NCBI GenBank assembly: GCA_002189035.1
Contig: NEEC01000297.1
Location: 1-34,387 of the forward strand
Origin: Utricularia gibba
Lineage: Eukaryota > Streptophyta > Magnoliopsida > Lamiales > Lentibulariaceae
Length of the DNA stretch: 34,387 nucleotides
Direction of reading: 5' to 3'
Shown: positions 1 through 10,588 of the stretch, piece after piece
Layout: every line of letters begins with the position of its first letter
Position numbering within the stretch: position 1 is the first letter of the stretch
Translations under genes and position numbers: made by a program
The notes under the pieces: model-generated
Seen by the model: the letters and a program-made list of their open reading frames with translations, nothing else
The model's database searches: none
What the model was told of the DNA's origin: nothing

Positions 1-40
1 ACCGCCTGCTCAAGTATAAAGTAAGTTGTTGAAAAAATCA
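1..40 (+). repeat. Partial satellite monomer cut by the left window edge
   Basis: The window opens inside the monomer at ACCGCCTGCTCAAGTATAAA, the end of the second half-unit, and runs through GTTGTTGAAAAAATCA to the first phase marker at 41. The array therefore continues to the left. Confidence 0.95.
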
Positions 41-342
41 TGTGGGGTGCACGTGACATCGTAATTTAAACAAATGCATCATTTTATTCATTGATTTGCA
101 TCCAGTTGACCTCATGAGCCATAAAGAATCGGGGCAAGGACCAAGTTCCTAGCGAGACTGGCCGCCACAAAACGAGAAGCGTTCCTTGAAAAACCATGTA
201 GGCAGCCCCGAAAACCGAACGTTAATAAATACATCACTTTTTTGCCGGCTACAACTTACTCGGGCCAAGCCTAAATCTTTTTCCGGTTCCAAGTGCCCCC
301 AAGACCGCCTGCTCATTATAAAGTAAGTTGTTAAAAAAATCA
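41..342 (+). repeat. B-like monomer (mixed), 302 bases
   Basis: B markers are CATAAAGAATCG, CCTAGCGAG, CGTTAATAAAT and TTCCGGTTCCAAGTGCCCCC. A markers are GACATCG with intact ATTTGCATCCAG, CAAGGACC and GGCAGCCCC. It is intermediate between B and A and is the first recognisable B copy in the window. Confidence 0.78.
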
Positions 343-966
343 TGTGGGGTGCACGTGACATCGTAATTTAAACAAATGCATCATTTTTTTTATCGATTTG
401 CATCCAGTTGACCTCATGAGCCATACAGAATCGGGGTCAAGGACCAAGTTCCCAGCGAGACTGGCCGCCAAAAAAACGAGAAGCGGTTCCTTGAAAAACC
501 ATGTAGGCAGCCCCCGAAAACGAACGATAATAAATACATCACTTTATTTGCCGGACTACAACTAACTCTCGTGCAAGCCAAACCTTACCTTTGTCCCGTT
601 CCAGGTGCACCAAAGACCGCTGCTCAAGTATAAAGTAAGTTGTTGAAAAAATCATGTGGGGTGCACGTGACATCATAATTTAAACAAATGCATCATTTTT
701 TTTAATCGATTTGCATCCAGTTGACCTCATGAGCCATACAGAAATCGGGTCAAGGACCAAGTTCCCAGCGAGACTGGCCGCCACAAACGAGAAGCGGTTC
801 CTTGAAAAACCATGTAGGCAGCCCCGAAAACGAACGATAATAAATACATCACTTTATTTGCCGGACTACAACTAACTCTCGTGCAAGCCAAACCTTACCT
901 TTGTCCCGTTCCAGGTGCACCCAAAGACCGCCTGCTCAAGTATAAAGTAAGTTGTTGAAAAAATCA

Positions 967-1274
967 TGTGGGGTGCACGTGATATCGTAATTTAAACAAA
1001 TGCATCATTGTATTCATTGATTTGTATCCTTGTCCTCATGAGCCATAAAGAATCGGGCCCGGACCAAGTTCCTAGCAAAACTGGCCGCCACAAAACGAGA
1101 AGCTGTTCCTTGAAAAACCATGTAGGCAACACCGAAAACCGAACGTTAATAAATACATCACTTTCTTTGCCGGGCTACAACTACTTTGGGCCAAGCCTAA
1201 GCTGATTTTTTCCGGTTCCAAGTGCCCCCCAAAGACCGCCTCCTCATGTATAAAGTATGTTGTTAAAAAAATCA
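967..1274 (+). repeat. B monomer, 308 bases
   Basis: Carries GTGATATCG, CATTGTATTCATTGATTTG, ATTTGTATCC, CATAAAGAATCGGGCCCGG, GCAACACCG and CGTTAATAAAT. It ends with CTCATGTATAAAGTATG and GTTGTTAAAAAAATC. A complete B copy. Confidence 0.88.
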
Positions 1275-1587
1275 TGTGGGGTGCACTTGACATCGTAATT
1301 TAAACAAATGCATCATTTTTTATTCGATTTGCATCCAGTTGACCTCATGAGCCAGACAGAATGGGGTCAAGGACCAAGTTCCCAGCGAGACTGGCCGCCA
1401 CAAAACGAGAAGCGGTTCCTTGATAAACCATGTAGGCAGCCCCCGAAAAACGAACGATAATAAATACATCACTTTATTTGCCGGACTACAACTAACTCTC
1501 GGTGCAAGCCAAACATTACCTTTGTCCCGTTCCAGGTGCACCCAAAGACCGCCTGCTCAAGTATAAAGTAAGTTGTTGAAAAAATCA
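1275..1587 (+). repeat. A1 monomer following a B copy
   Basis: Starts GTGCACTTGACATCG, so CACGTG is lost. It has TTTTTTATTCGATTTG, GCCAGACAGAATGGGG and CTTGATAAACC. The last marker is shared only with the A1 copy at 9035, a link between two distant parts of the array. Confidence 0.8.
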
Positions 1588-2516
1588 TGTGGGGTGCACG
1601 TGACATCATAATTTAAACAAATGCATCATTTAATCGATTTGCATCCAGTTGACCTCATGAGCCATACAGAATCGGGTCAAGGACCAAGTTCCCGGCGAGA
1701 CTGGCCGCCACAAAACGAGAAGCGGTTCCTTGAAAAACCATGTAGGCAGCCCCCGAAAACGAACGATAATAAATACATCACTTTATTTGCCGACTACAAC
1801 TAACTCTCGGTGCAAGCCAAACATTACTTTGTCCGTTCCAGGTGCACCCAAAGACCGCCTGCTCAAGTATAAAGTAAGTTGTTAAAAAACATGTGGGGTG
1901 CACGTGACATCATAATTTAAACAAATGCATCATTTTTTTTAATCGATTTGCATCCAGTTGACCTCATGAGCCATACAGAATCGGGGTCAAGGACCAAGTT
2001 CCCAGCGAGACTGGCCGCCACAAAACGAGAAGCGGTTCCTTGAAAAACCATGTAGGCAGCCCCCGAAAACCGAACGATAATAAATACATCACTTTATTTG
2101 CCGGACTACAACTAACTCTCGATGCAAGCCATTTACCTTTGTCCCGTTCCAGGTGCACCCAAAGACCGCCTGCTCAAGTATAAAGTAAGTTGTTGAAAAA
2201 ATCATGTGGGGTGCACGTGACATCATAATTTAAACAAATGCATCATTTTTTTTAATCGATTTGCATCCAGTTGACCTCATGAGCCATACAGAATCGGGGC
2301 AAGGACCAAGTTCCCAGCGAGACTGGCCGCCACAAAACGAGAAGCGGTTCCTTGAAAAACCATGTAGGCAGCCCCCGAAAACGAACGATAATAAATACAT
2401 CACTTTATTTGCCGGACTACAACTAACTCTCGATGCAAGCCAACCTTACTTTGTCCCGTTCCAAGTGCACCCAAAAACCGCCTGCTCAAGTATAAAGTAA
2501 GTTGTTGAAAAAATCA

Positions 2517-2817
2517 TGTGGGGTGCACGTGACATCGTAATTTAAACAAATGCATCATTTTTCATTGATTTGTATCCTTTTGTCCTCATGAGCCATAAGA
2601 ATCGCGGGCCCGGACCAAGTTCCAGCGAGACTGCCGCCACAAAACGAGAAGCTTTCCTTGAAAAACCATGTAGGCAACACCGAAAACGAACGTTAATAAA
2701 TACATCACTTTCTTTGCCGGCTACAACTTACTTTGGCCAAGCCTAAGCTGATCTTTTCCCGTTCCAAGTGCCCCCAAGACCGCCTCCTCAAGTATAAAGT
2801 ATGTTGTTAAAAAATCA
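2517..2817 (+). repeat. B monomer, short (301 bases)
   Basis: Has ATTTGTATCCTTTTGTCC, CATAAGAATCGCGGGCCCGG, GCAACACCG and CGTTAATAAAT. It differs from other full B copies in having GACATCG rather than GATATCG, and in several one-base deletions (TTCCAGCGAG, CTGCCGCC). Confidence 0.85.
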
Positions 2818-3128
2818 TGTGGGGTGCACTGACATCAATTTAAACAAATGCATCATTTTTTTTTAATCGATTTGCATCCAGTTGACCTCATGAGCCATAC
2901 AGAATGGGGTCAAGGACCAAGTTCCCAGCGAGACTGGCCGCCAAAAACGAGAAGCGGTTCCTTGAAAAACCATGTAGGCAGCCCCCCGAAAACGAACGAT
3001 AATAAATACATCACTTTATTTGCCGGACTACAACTAACTCTCGGTGCAAGCCAACTTACCTTTGTCCCGTTCCAGGTGCACCCAAAGACCGCCTGCTCAA
3101 GTATAAAGTAAGTTGTTGAAAAAAATCA
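2818..3128 (+). repeat. A1 monomer following a B copy
   Basis: Reads GTGCACTGACATCAATTT at its start, so CACGTG is destroyed by deletion. It keeps the A1 marker CAGAATGGGG. The rest is ordinary A sequence. Confidence 0.75.
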
Positions 3129-3445
3129 TGTGGGGTGCACGTGACATCATAATTTAAAACAAATGCATCATTTTTTTTAATCGATTTGCATCCAGTTGAC
3201 CTCATGAGCCATACAGAATCGGGGTCAAGGACCAAGTTCCCAGCGAGACTGGCCGCCACAAAACGAGAAGCGGTTCCTTGAAAAACCATGTAGGCAGCCC
3301 CCGAAAACCGAACGATAATAAATACATCACTTTATTTGCCGGACTACAACTAACTCTCGGTGCAAGCCAAACCTTACCTTTGTCCCGTTCCAGGTGCACC
3401 CAAAGACCGCCTGCTCAAGTATAAAGTAAGTTGTTGAAAAAATCA

Positions 3446-3748
3446 TGTGGGGTGCACGTGATATCGTAATTTAAAAATGCATCATTGTATTCATTGATTT
3501 GTATCCTTTTGTCCTCATGAGCCATAAAGAATCGCGGGCCGGACCAAGTTCCTAGCGAGACTGGCCGCCACAAAACGAGAAGCTGTTCCTTGAAAAACCA
3601 TGTAGGCAACACCGAAAACCGAACGTTAATAAATACATCACTTTCTTTGCCGGGCTACAACTACTTGGGCAAGCCTAAGCTGATCTTTTCCGGTTCCAAG
3701 TGCCCCCAAACCGCCTCCCATGTATAAAGTATGTTGTTAAAAAAATCA
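3446..3748 (+). repeat. B monomer of higher-order unit 1
   Basis: Has GTGATATCG, CATTGTATTCATTG, ATTTGTATCCTTTTGTCC, GAATCGCGGGCCGG, GCAACACCG, CGTTAATAAAT and CTTTCTTTGCCGGGC. It is shortened at AATTTAAAAATGC and at CCAAACCGCCTCC near its end. Confidence 0.88.
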
Positions 3749-4682
3749 TGTGGGGTGCACTGACATCGTAATTTAAACAAATGCATCATTTTTTTTATTC
3801 GATTTGCATCCAGTTGACCTCATGAGCCATACAGAATGGGGTCAAGGACCAAGTTCCCAGCGAGACTGGCCGCCACAAAACGAGAAGCGGTTCCTTGAAA
3901 ACCATGTAGGCAGCCCCCGAAAAACGAACGATAATAAATACATCACTTTATTTGCCGGACTACAACTAACTCTCGGTGCAAGCCAAACATTACCTTTGTC
4001 CCGTTCCAGTGCACCCAAAGACCGCCTGCTCAAGTATAAAGTAAGTTGTTGAAAAAATCATGTGGGGTGCACGTGACATCATAATTTAAACAAATGCATC
4101 ATTTTTTTTAATCGATTTGCATCCAGTTGACCTCATGAGCCATACAGAATCGGGGTCAAGGACCAAGTTCCCAGCGAGACTGGCCGCCACAAAACGAGAA
4201 GCGGTTCCTTGAAAAACCATGTAGGCAGCCCCCGAAAACCGAACGATAATAAATACATCACTTTATTTGCCGGACTACAACTACTCTCGGTGCAAGCCAA
4301 ACTTACTTTGTCCCGTTCCAGGTGCACCCAAAGACCGCCTGCTCAAGTATAAAGTAAGTTGTTAAAAAATCATGTGGGGTGCACGTGACATCATAATTTA
4401 AACTGCATCATTTTTTTTAATCGATTTGCATCCAGTTGACCTCATGAGCCATACAGAATCGGGGTCAAGGACCAAGTTCCCAGCGAGACTGGCCGCCACA
4501 AAACGAGAAGCGGTTCCTTGAAAACCATGTAGGCAGCCCCCGAAAACGAACGATAATAAATACATCTTTTATTTGCCGGACTACAACTAACTCTCGATGC
4601 AAGCCATACCTTACCTTTGTCCCGTTCCAGTGCACCAAAAAGACCGCCTGCTCAAGTATAAAGTAAGTTGTTGAAAAAATCA
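3446..4682 (+). repeat. Higher-order repeat unit 1
   Basis: Monomers are B 3446..3748, A1 3749..4060, A2 position 4061..4372 and A3 4373..4682. A1 has TTTATTCGATTT and CAGAATGGGG, with the CACGTG core shortened to GCACTGACATCG. The A2-position copy still has an ordinary A 3' end (GTCCCGTTCCAGGTGCACC), unlike units 2-4, so this unit probably represents an earlier or partly converted state. A3 shows the shortened ACATCTTTTATT at about 4562 and CGATGCAAGCCATACC. Confidence 0.8.
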
Positions 4683-4987
4683 TGTGGGGTGCACGTGATA
4701 TCGTAATTTAAACAAATGCATCATTGTATTTGATTTGTATCCTTTGTCCTCATGAGCCATAAAGAATCGGGGCCCGGACCAAGTTCCTAGCGAGACTGGC
4801 CGCCACAAAACGAGAAGCTGTTCCTTGAAAAACCATGTAGGCAACACCGAAAACCGAACGTTAATAAATACATCACTTTCTTTGCCGGGCTACAACTTAC
4901 TTTGGGCAAGGCCTAAGCTGATCTTTTTCCGGTTCCAAGTGCCCCCAAAACCGCCTCTCATGTATAAAGTATTGTTTAAAAAAATCA
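4683..4987 (+). repeat. B monomer of higher-order unit 2
   Basis: Has GTGATATCG, CATTGTATTTGATTTG (deleted relative to CATTGTATTCATTG), GAATCGGGGCCCGG, GCAACACCG and CGTTAATAAAT. The 3' joint is shortened to GTATTGTTTAAAAAAATC. Confidence 0.88.
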
Positions 4988-5918
4988 TGTGGGGTGCACT
5001 TGACATCGTAATTTAAACAAATGCCATTTTTTTTATTCGATTTGCATCCAGTTGACCTCATGCAAGACAGAAATGGGGTCAAGGACCAAGTTCCCAGCGA
5101 GACTGGCCGCCAAAAACGAGAAGCGGTTCCTTGAAAAACCATGTAGGCAGCCCCGAAAAACGAACGATAATAAATACATCACTTTATTTGCCGGACTACA
5201 ACTAACTCTCGGTGCAAGCCAAACATTACCTTTGTCCCGTTCCAGGTGCACCCAAAGACCGCCTGCTCAAGTATAAAGTAAGTTGTTGAAAAAATCATGT
5301 GGGGTGCACGTGACATCATAATTTAAACAAATGCATCATTTTTTTAATCGATTTGCATCCAGTTGACCTCATGAGCCATACAGAATCGGGTCAAGGACCA
5401 AGTTCCCAGCGAGACTGGCCGCCACAAAACGAGAAGCGGTTCCTTGAAAAACATGTAGGCAGCCCCGAAAACCGAACGATAATAAATACATCACTTTATT
5501 TGCCGGACTACAACTAACTCTCGGTGCAAGCCTAAGCTGACTTTTGTCCGGTTCCTCTTCCCCCCAAGACCGCCTGCTCAAGTATAAAGTAAGTTGTTAA
5601 AAAACATGTGGGGTGCACGTGACATCATAATTTAAATAAAATGCATCATTTTTTTTAATCGATTTGCATCCAGTTGACCTCATGAGCCATACAGAATCGG
5701 GGTCAAGGACCAAGTTCCCAGCGAGACTGGCCGCCACAAAACGAGAAGCGGTTCCTTGAAAAACCATGTAGGCAGCCCCCGAAAACGAACGATAATAAAT
5801 ACATCTTTTATTTGCCGGACTACAACTAACTCTCGATGCAAGCCATACCTTACCTTTGTCCCGTTCCAAGTGCACCCAAAAACCGCCTCAAGTATAAAGT
5901 AAGTTGTTGAAAAAATCA
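4683..5918 (+). repeat. Higher-order repeat unit 2
   Basis: Monomers are B 4683..4987, A1 4988..5297, A2 5298..5606 and A3 5607..5918. A1 has GTGCACTTGACATCG and GCAAGACAGAAATGGGG. A2 ends in CCTAAGCTGACTTTTGTCC followed by GGTTCCTCTTCCCCCC, a B-like tail on an A body. A3 begins with the B-like joint GTTGTTAAAAAACATG, has TTTAAATAAAATGC, ACATCTTTTATT and CGATGCAAGCC. Confidence 0.85.
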
Positions 5919-6231
5919 TGTGGGGTGCACGTGATATCGTAATTTAAACAAATGCATCATTGTATTCATTGATTTGTATCCTTTTGTCCTCATGAGCCAT
6001 AAAGAATCGCGGGCCCGGACCAAGTTCCTAGCGAGACTGGCCGCCACAAAACGAGAAGCTGTTCCTTGAAAAACCATGTAGGCAACACCGAAAACCGAAC
6101 GTTAATAAATACATCACTTTCTTTGCCGGGCTACAACTTACTTTGGGCCAAGGCCTAAGCTGATCTTTTTCCGGTTCCAAGTGCCCCCCAAAACCGCCTC
6201 CTCATGTATAAAGTATGTTGTTAAAAAATCA
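5919..6231 (+). repeat. B monomer of higher-order unit 3
   Basis: One of the longest B copies (313 bases): GTGATATCG, CATTGTATTCATTG, ATTTGTATCCTTTTGTCC, GAATCGCGGGCCCGG, CCTAGCGAG, GCAACACCG, CGTTAATAAAT, GGCCAAGGCCTAAGCTG and TCCGGTTCCAAGTGCCCCC. Useful as the B reference. Confidence 0.9.
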
Positions 6232-7169
6232 TGTGGGGTGCACTTGACATCGTAATTTAAACAAATGCATCATTTTTTTTATTCGATTTGCATCCAGTTG
6301 ACCTCATGAGCAAGACAGAAATGGGGTCAAGGACCAAGTTCCCAGCGAGACTGGCCGCCAAAAACGAGAAGCGGTTCCTTGAAAAACCATGTAGGCAGCC
6401 CCGAAAAACGAACGATAATAAATACATCACTTTATTTGCCGGACTACAACTAACTCTCGGTGCAAGCCAAACATTACCTTTGTCCCGTTCCAGGTGCACC
6501 CAAAGACCGCCTGCTCAAGTATAAAGTAAGTTGTTGAAAAAATCATGTGGGGTGCACGTGACATCATATTTAAACAAATGCATCATTTTTTTTAATCGAT
6601 TTGCATCCAGTTGACCTCATGAGCCATACAGAATCGAGGTCAAGGACCAAGTTCCCAGCGAGACTGGCCGCCACAAAACGAGAAGCGGTTCCTTGAAAAA
6701 CATGTAGGCAGCCCCCGAAAACCGAACGATAATAAATACATCACTTTATTTGCCGGACTACAACTAACTCTCGGCAAGCCAAACTGACTTTGTCCGTTCC
6801 TCTTCCCCCCAAGACCGCCTGCTCAAGTATAAAGTAAGTTGTTTAAAAAAACATGTGGGGTGCACGTGACATCATAATTTAAATAAATGCATCATTTTTT
6901 TTAATCGATTTGCATCCAGTTGACCTCATGAGCCATACAGAATCGGGGTCAAGGACCAAAACCCAGCGAGACTGGCCGCCACAAAACGAGAAGCGGTTCC
7001 TTGAAAAACCATGTAGGCAGCCCCCGAAAAGCGAACGATAATAAATACATCTTTTTTATTTGCCGGACTACAACTAACTCTCGATGCAAGCCATACCTTA
7101 CCTTTGTCCCGTTCCAAGTGCACCCAAAAACCGCCTGCTCAAGTATAAAGTAAGTTGTTGAAAAAATCA
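5919..7169 (+). repeat. Higher-order repeat unit 3
   Basis: Monomers are B 5919..6231, A1 6232..6545, A2 6546..6853 and A3 6854..7169. A1 again has GTGCACTTGACATCG and GCAAGACAGAAATGGGG. A2 has GAATCGAGGTC, a substitution shared with unit 4, and the GTTCCTCTTCCCCCC tail. A3 has TTTAAATAAATGC, GGACCAAAACCCAGCG, GAAAAGCGAACG and ACATCTTTTTTATT. The shared private substitutions with unit 4 suggest these two units are the most recent duplicates. Confidence 0.85.
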
Positions 7170-7479
7170 TGTGGGGTGCACGTGATATCGTAATTTAAAC
7201 AAATGCATCATTGTATTCATTGATTTGTATCCTTTTGTCCTCATGAGCCATAAAGAATCGCGGGCCCGGACCAAGTTCCCAGCGAGACTGGCCGCCACAA
7301 AACGAGAAGCTGTTCCTTGAAAAACCATGTAGGCAACACCGAAAACCGAACGTTAATAAATACATCACTTTCTTTGCCGGGCTACAAACTTACTTTGGGC
7401 CAAGGCCTAAGCTGATCTTTTTCCGGTTCCAAGTGCCCCCCAAAACCGCCTCCTCATGTAGTATGTTGTTAAAAAATCA
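7170..7479 (+). repeat. B monomer of higher-order unit 4
   Basis: Nearly the same as the B copy of unit 3, including GAATCGCGGGCCCGG and GGCCAAGGCCTAAGCTG. It differs in TTCCCAGCGAG, an A-type base in place of the B-type TTCCTAGCGAG, and a deleted 3' joint CTCATGTAGTATGTTG. Confidence 0.9.
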
Positions 7480-8723
7480 TGTGGGGTGCACTTGACATCG
7501 TAATTTAAACAAATGCATCATTTTTTTTATTCGATTTGCATCCAGTTGACCTCATGAGCAAGACAGAATGGGTCAAGGACCAAGTTCCCAGCGAGACTGA
7601 CCGCCAAAAACGAGAAGCGGTTCCTTGAAAAACCATGTAGGCAGCCCCCGAAAAACGAACGATAATAAATACATCACTTTATTTGCCGGACTACAACTAA
7701 CTCTCGGTGCAAGCCAAACATTACCTTTGTCCCGTTCCAGGTGCACCCAAAGACCGCCTGCTCAAGTATAAAGTAAGTTGTTGAAAAAATCATGTGGGGT
7801 GCACGTGACATCATAATTTAAACAAATGCATCATTTTTTTAATCGATTTGCATCCAGTTGACCTCATGAGCCATACAGAATCGAGGTCAAGGACCAAGTT
7901 CCCAGCGAGACTGGCCGCCACAAAACGAGAAGCGGTTCCTTGAAAAAATGTAGGCAGCCCCCGAAAACCGAACGATAATAAATACATCACTTTATTTGCC
8001 GGACTACAACTAACTCTCGGTGCAAGCCTAACTGACTTTTGTCCGGTTCCTCTTCCCCCAAGACCGCCTGCTCAAGTATAAAGTAAGTTGTTAAAAAACA
8101 TGTGGGGTGCACGTGACATCATAATTTAAATAAATGCATCATTTTTTTTAATCGATTTGCATCCAGTTGACCTCATGAGCCATACAGAATCGGGTCAAGG
8201 ACCAAGTCCCAGCGAGACTGGCCGCCACAAAACGAGAAGGTTTTTGAAAAACCATGTAGGCAGCCCCGAAAACGAACGATAATAAATACATCTTTTTATT
8301 TGCCGGACTACAACTAACTCTCGATGCAAGCCATACCTTACCTTTGTCCCGTTCCAGTGCACCCAAAACCGCCTGCTCAAGTATAAAGTAAGTTGTTGAA
8401 AAAATCATGTGGGGTGCACGTGACATCATAATTTAAATAAATGCATCATTTTTTTTAATCGATTTGCATCCAGTTGACCTCATGAGCCATACAGAATCGG
8501 GGTCAAGGACCAAAATCCCAGCGAGACTGGCCGCCACAAAACGAGAAGCGGTTCCTTGAAAAACCATGTAGGCAGCCCCCGAAAAGCGAACGATAATAAA
8601 TACATCTTTTTATTTGCCGGACTACAACTAACTCTCGATGCAAGCCATACTTTACCTTTGTCCCGTTCCAAGTGCACCCAAAAACCGCCTGCTCAAGTAT
8701 AAAGTAAGTTGTTGAAAAAATCA
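7170..8723 (+). repeat. Higher-order repeat unit 4 with one extra A3 monomer
   Basis: Monomers are B 7170..7479, A1 7480..7792, A2 7793..8100, A3 8101..8407 and a second A3 8408..8723. The first four span 1238 bases, the normal unit length; the additional 316 bases are another A3 carrying TTTAAATAAATGC, CCAAAATCCCAGCG, GAAAAGCGAACG and CGATGCAAGCCATAC. GAATCGAGGTC in A2 links this unit to unit 3. The second A3 is closer to the A3 of unit 3 (both have GAAAAGCGAACG) than to its immediate neighbour, which points to unequal exchange rather than simple local duplication. Confidence 0.8.
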
Positions 8724-9034
8724 TGTGGGTGCACGTGATATCGTAATTTAAACAAATGCATCATTGTATTCATTGATTTGTATCCTTTTGTCCTCATGAG
8801 CCATAAAGAATCGTGGGCCCGGACCAAGTTCCTAGCGAGACTGGCCGCCACAAAACGAGAAGCTGTTCCTTGAAAAACCATGTAGGCAACACCGAAAACC
8901 GAACGTTAATAAATACATCACTTTCTTTGCCGGGCTACAACTTACTTTGGCCAAGGCCTAAGCTGATCTTTTCCGGTTCCAAGTGCCCCCCAAGACCGCC
9001 TCCTCATGTATAAAGTATGTTGTTAAAAAAATCA
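8724..9034 (+). repeat. B monomer closing the higher-order repeat region
   Basis: Full B marker set with GAATCGTGGGCCCGG. Its phase marker has three rather than four G (TGTGGGTGCACGTGATATCG). It is followed by an A1 copy but the next B is five monomers away, so the four-monomer rhythm ends here. Confidence 0.88.
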
Positions 9035-9349
9035 TGTGGGGTGCACTTGACATCGTAATTTAAACAAATGCATCATTTTTTTTATTCGATTTGCATCCAG
9101 TTGACCTCATGAGCCAGACAGAAATGGGGTCAAGGACCAAGTTCCCAGCGAGACTGGCCGCCACAAAAACGAGAAGCGGTTCCTTGATAAACCATGCAGG
9201 CAGCCCCCGAAAAACGAACGATAATAAATACATCACTTTATTTGCCGGACTACAACTAACTCTCGGTGCAAGCCAAACATTACCTTTGTCCGTTCCAGGT
9301 GCACCCAAAGACCGCTGCTCAAGTATAAAGTAAGTTGTTGAAAAAATCA
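9035..9349 (+). repeat. A1 monomer following a B copy
   Basis: Has GTGCACTTGACATCG, TTTATTCGATTTG, GCCAGACAGAAATGGGG and CTTGATAAACCATGCAGG. It is the last A1 copy with the CACTTG change; A1-position copies further right have CACGTG restored. Confidence 0.8.
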
Positions 9350-10285
9350 TGTGGGGTGCACGTGACATCATAATTTAAACAAATGCATCATTTTTTTTAA
9401 TCGATTTGCATCCAGTTGACCTCATGAGCCATACAGAATCGGGGTCAAGGACCAAGTTCCCAGCGAGACTGGCCGCCACAAAACGAGAAGCGGTTCCTTG
9501 AAAAACCATGTAGGCAGCCCCGAAAACCGAACGATAATAAATACATCACTTTATTTGCCGGACTACAACTAACTCTCGGTGCAAGCCAAACTTACCTTTG
9601 TCCGTTCCAGGTGCACCCAAAGACCGCCTGCTCAAGTATAAAGTAAGTTGTTGAAAAAATCATGTGGGGTGCACGTGACATCATAATTTAAACAAATGCA
9701 TCATTTTTTTTTAATCGATTTGCATCCAGTTGACCTCATGAGCCATACAGAATCGGGGTCAAGGACCAAGTTCCCAGCGAGACTGGCCGCCACAAAACGA
9801 GAAGCGGTTCCTTGAAAAACCATGTAGGCAGCCCCCGAAAACGAACGATAATAAATACATCACTTTATTTGCCGGACTACAACTAACTCTCGGTGCAAGC
9901 CAACCTTACCTTTGTCCGTTCCAGTGCACCCAAAGACCGCCTGCTCAAGTATAAAGTAAGTTGTTGAAAAAATCATGTGGGGTGCACGTGACATCATAAT
10001 TTAAACAAATGCATCATTTTTTTTAATCGATTTGCATCCAGTTGACCTCATGAGCCATACAGAATCGGGGTCAAGGACCAAGTTCCCAGCGAGACTGGCC
10101 GCCACAAAACGAGAAGCGGTTCCTTGAAAAACCATGTAGGCAGCCCCCGAAAACCGAACGATAATAAATACATCACTTTATTTGCCGGACTACAACTAAC
10201 TCTCGGCAAGCCAACTTACCTTTGTCCGTTCCAAGTGCACCAAAGACCGCCTGCTCAAGTATAAAGTAAGTTGTTGAAAAAATCA

Positions 10286-10588
10286 TGTGGGGTGCACGTG
10301 ACATCATAATTTAAACAAATGCATCATTTTTTCGATTTGCATCCAGTTGACCTCATGAGCCATAAAGAATCGGGGCAAGGACCAAGTTCCCAGCGAGACT
10401 GGCCGCCACAAAACGAGAAGCGTTCCTTGAAAAACCATGTAGGCAGCCGAAAACCGAACGTTAATAAATACATCACTTTATTTGCCGGGCTACAACTACT
10501 TTGGCAAGCCTAAGCTGATCTTTTTTCCGGTTCCAAGTGCCCCCAAAGACCGCCTCCTCATGTATAAAGTAAGTTGTTAAAAAAATCA
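10286..10588 (+). repeat. B-like mixed monomer
   Basis: A-type start (GACATCATAATTT, ATTTGCATCCAG) with B-type CATAAAGAATCGGGG and CGTTAATAAAT, CCGGGCTACAAC and GCCTAAGCTGATC. TTTATTTGCC is A-type. Resembles the copy at 41. Confidence 0.75.

Larger units (their letters stand above)
41..3445 (+). repeat. Left mixed block: A monomers with B variants every 3-5 copies
   Basis: Monomers start at 41, 343, 655, 967, 1275, 1588, 1892, 2205, 2517, 2818 and 3129. B or B-like copies are those at 41, 967 and 2517, so the B-to-B distances are 926, 1550 and 929 bases (3, 5 and 3 monomers). Copies at 1892 and 2205 carry CTCGATGCAAGCC, a marker also seen in A3 of the neighbouring higher-order repeat. This looks like a disordered relative of the four-monomer repeat to its right. 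Confidence 0.85.
3446..8723 (+). repeat. Higher-order repeat array: four copies of B-A1-A2-A3
   Basis: B monomers begin at 3446, 4683, 5919, 7170 and then 8724, so the period is 1237, 1236, 1251 and 1554 bases. Each class has its own markers. B: GATATCG, ATTTGTATCC, CATAAAGAATCG, CGTTAATAAAT. A1: GTGCACTTGAC or a deleted form, and CAGAAATGGGG or CAGAATGGG. A2: a 3' end GTCC(G)GTTCCTCTTCCCCC in three of four copies. A3: AAATAAATGC, ACATCTTTTATT and CGATGCAAGCCATACC. Copies of one class in different units resemble each other more than adjacent monomers do, which is the definition of a higher-order repeat. Confidence 0.88.
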
